Shown: piece by piece, positions 62,933 to 64,000 of the stretch
Position numbering within the stretch: the first letter of the stretch is position 1
How the letters are laid out: each line of letters starts with the position of its first letter
Assembly: GCF_004799345.1 (NCBI RefSeq)
Contig: NZ_SSMC01000002.1
Coordinates: forward strand, 620,001 to 684,000
From: Robertkochia marina
Lineage (GTDB): Bacteria > Bacteroidota > Bacteroidia > Flavobacteriales > Flavobacteriaceae
Reading direction: 5' to 3'
Length of the DNA stretch: 64,000 nt
Program-made: the position numbers and the translations under genes
The notes under the pieces: generated by a model
What the model was told of the DNA's origin: nothing
Database searches by the model: none
What the model saw: the letters and a program-made list of their open reading frames with translations, nothing else

Positions 62933-63991
62933 TTAAGCTAAACTTAAAAGGAAACGGATCACATCAACGCCATCTGCATAATCTTTAAGTCCGGGACGCT
63001 GGCTCATACCAAATGGAATGGCTTCTTCTAATGTATTCCCTACGATACATTGTATTTTTTCTTTATCGGCTTCCAGCTTTTTTTGCAGCGTATCAGCATC
63101 ACTATAATGCTCATAAAATAAGGTGGCAATAGGGGAGGCATACCCTTCATCTTCTTTAAGCATGAGAAAGCCATTTTCGCGAATCTTAAAAAGACTCATC
63201 AGGTAAACTGCCTTATTATAATCGTAATTATTGGCGTACCTGATCTCGTCTATAATGTCGCGAAAGGGGTAGATACCCTGAAAGAACTGGTCAAAATCAT
63301 ATCCTACCGGTACAAATAGTTTAGAAACACTACGGCAACCTAATCCGTAATAACGAAATATATCTTCTCCAAGAGCTTGTAATTCCTCTTTACTTTCCTG
63401 CCCGGTTAGTACTGCTACAGAGTTTCTGTTCTTGCGAATTATATGGGGCTTTCCCTTAAAGTAATACTCGAAGTAACGTGCGGTATTATCACTCCCTGTT
63501 GCGATCACGGCATCGTAATTTTTAAGGTTTTGAGTATCAAAGTTCACCTTATTCTTAAAAGATGGCTCTACCGTTTCGAGGTATTTGATCAGGTAAGGAA
63601 TAAGGTGTTTGTCATTTGAAGACATTTTTACAGAGGCCTTATGTCCTAAGATGAGCACAGATAACAGGTCGTGGAATCCTACCATAGGAATATTACCCGC
63701 CATTACCAGCCCAATGGTCTTTGGCGATTGATTCTCTAAAAGGTAGGCAGCCATCCATTTTTTCAGCTTTGAAGTGGTTAAAAGGTCACTCCACCCTTCA
63801 AAGGTAAAGGCTAATTGAGAAGGGTTGAACCACGGATTGTGTTCTCCGGCCAGTTTGATCTGATGCTTAAACCCTTCAAAGAACAGTTCATTGTGGGGTA
63901 TGTCATCGAGCATTGATGGTTCCGGCTGACTGAATTGTTTAAGAAAACGTCCTAAATGGTCTAAAGCTTCTATTCTTCTGTGGATGTCCAT
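62933..63991 (-). CDS. Acyl-CoA reductase (LuxC family)
   Basis: A 352-aa aldehyde-dehydrogenase-fold enzyme of the LuxC family (PF05893) that reduces acyl-CoA to aldehyde. N-terminal MDIHRRIEALDHLGRFLKQF; nucleotide-binding region GLVMAGNIPMVGFHD; the catalytic cysteine in YYGLGCRSVSKLFVP (near 217). In flavobacteria I recall this gene next to a ferredoxin and serC/serA; here serC lies 13 kb to the left with the regulator array between. Complete gene, ATG at 63991. The 134 bp to member E show no clear promoter. Confidence 0.9.
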   Translation of the reverse strand: MDIHRRIEALDHLGRFLKQFSQPEPSMLDDIPHNELFFEGFKHQIKLAGEHNPWFNPSQLAFTFEGWSDLLTTSKLKKWMAAYLLENQSPKTIGLVMAGNIPMVGFHDLLSVLILGHKASVKMSSNDKHLIPYLIKYLETVEPSFKNKVNFDTQNLKNYDAVIATGSDNTARYFEYYFKGKPHIIRKNRNSVAVLTGQESKEELQALGEDIFRYYGLGCRSVSKLFVPVGYDFDQFFQGIYPFRDIIDEIRYANNYDYNKAVYLMSLFKIRENGFLMLKEDEGYASPIATLFYEHYSDADTLQKKLEADKEKIQCIVGNTLEEAIPFGMSQRPGLKDYADGVDVIRFLLSLA

Positions 63992-64000
63992 TTTCAGTTT

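Noticed and set aside
1-64000. tRNA, rRNA, prophage or insertion sequence genes
   Set aside because: I looked for cloverleaf-type signals, integrases, transposases and phage structural genes and saw none; small tRNAs could still be missed by eye.

Overview
The window reads as chromosomal DNA of a member of the Flavobacteriaceae (Bacteroidota). Four things point there. Several genes have the Bacteroidota -7 element TAnnTTTG, two of them with TTTG 21 bp upstream. Shine-Dalgarno sequences are weak or absent. Many products belong to families typical of this group (DUF4834, DUF6787, DUF6146, DUF937, BatA-like, TIGR02757, CarboxypepD_reg/beta-barrel receptors). There is also a sulfonolipid-type gene set. 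I see no rRNA, tRNA, prophage, insertion sequence or CRISPR array.

Layout. 1-12.6 kb: fumarase (cut by the window edge), a 57-aa membrane peptide, an outer-membrane receptor, ArsC-like protein, release factor 2, a large zinc protease with threonine aldolase, YegP, YbaB and oligopeptidase B. 12.6-18.4 kb: a cystathionine-synthase-like enzyme, a short-chain dehydrogenase and a serine-palmitoyltransferase-like enzyme, the three enzyme types needed for capnine (sulfonolipid) synthesis. A convergent pair, a GNAT-fold protein and an outer-membrane MetA-like protein, faces them. 18.5-24 kb: a surface-polysaccharide operon (DUF4834, YfhO, GT4, flippase). 24.1-29 kb: a basic secreted protein, a 900-bp gene-free stretch and uvrA. 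29-35.5 kb: a sigma factor with a 47-aa companion, a cysteine-free endonuclease III, peroxiredoxin, an unknown conserved protein, a metallo-hydrolase and a short-chain fatty-acid transporter. 35.6-43.3 kb: a probable seven-gene minus-strand operon (S10 peptidase, patatin, BatA-like, degenerate dihydroorotase, DUF4870, esterase, lactonase). 43.4-50.1 kb: TIGR02757, LolD-like ATPase, MsrA, FolE, small DUF proteins, serA and serC.

The most unusual region is 50.4-62.8 kb. Five consecutive same-strand paralogues of 644-661 aa each join an N-terminal AraC DNA-binding domain, one membrane helix and an extracytoplasmic TolB-like plus TPR region. They look like membrane-spanning one-component regulators. 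Their DNA-binding and C-terminal ends are highly conserved and GC-rich, while in at least three of the five the sensor middles are divergent and AT-rich. Two secreted paralogues lie just downstream, and one has a 21-bp-spaced direct repeat upstream. An acyl-CoA reductase closes the window.

Three further features deserve attention. The gap at 25.3-26.1 kb holds a possible structured non-coding RNA with its own terminator and a separate cluster of palindromes. Low-complexity tandem repeats from shared 'words' sit in the 3' flanks of minus-strand genes at both ends of the window. SerC and SerA make and use the phosphoserine branch that would also supply cysteate synthesis, so they connect metabolically to the sulfonolipid genes.
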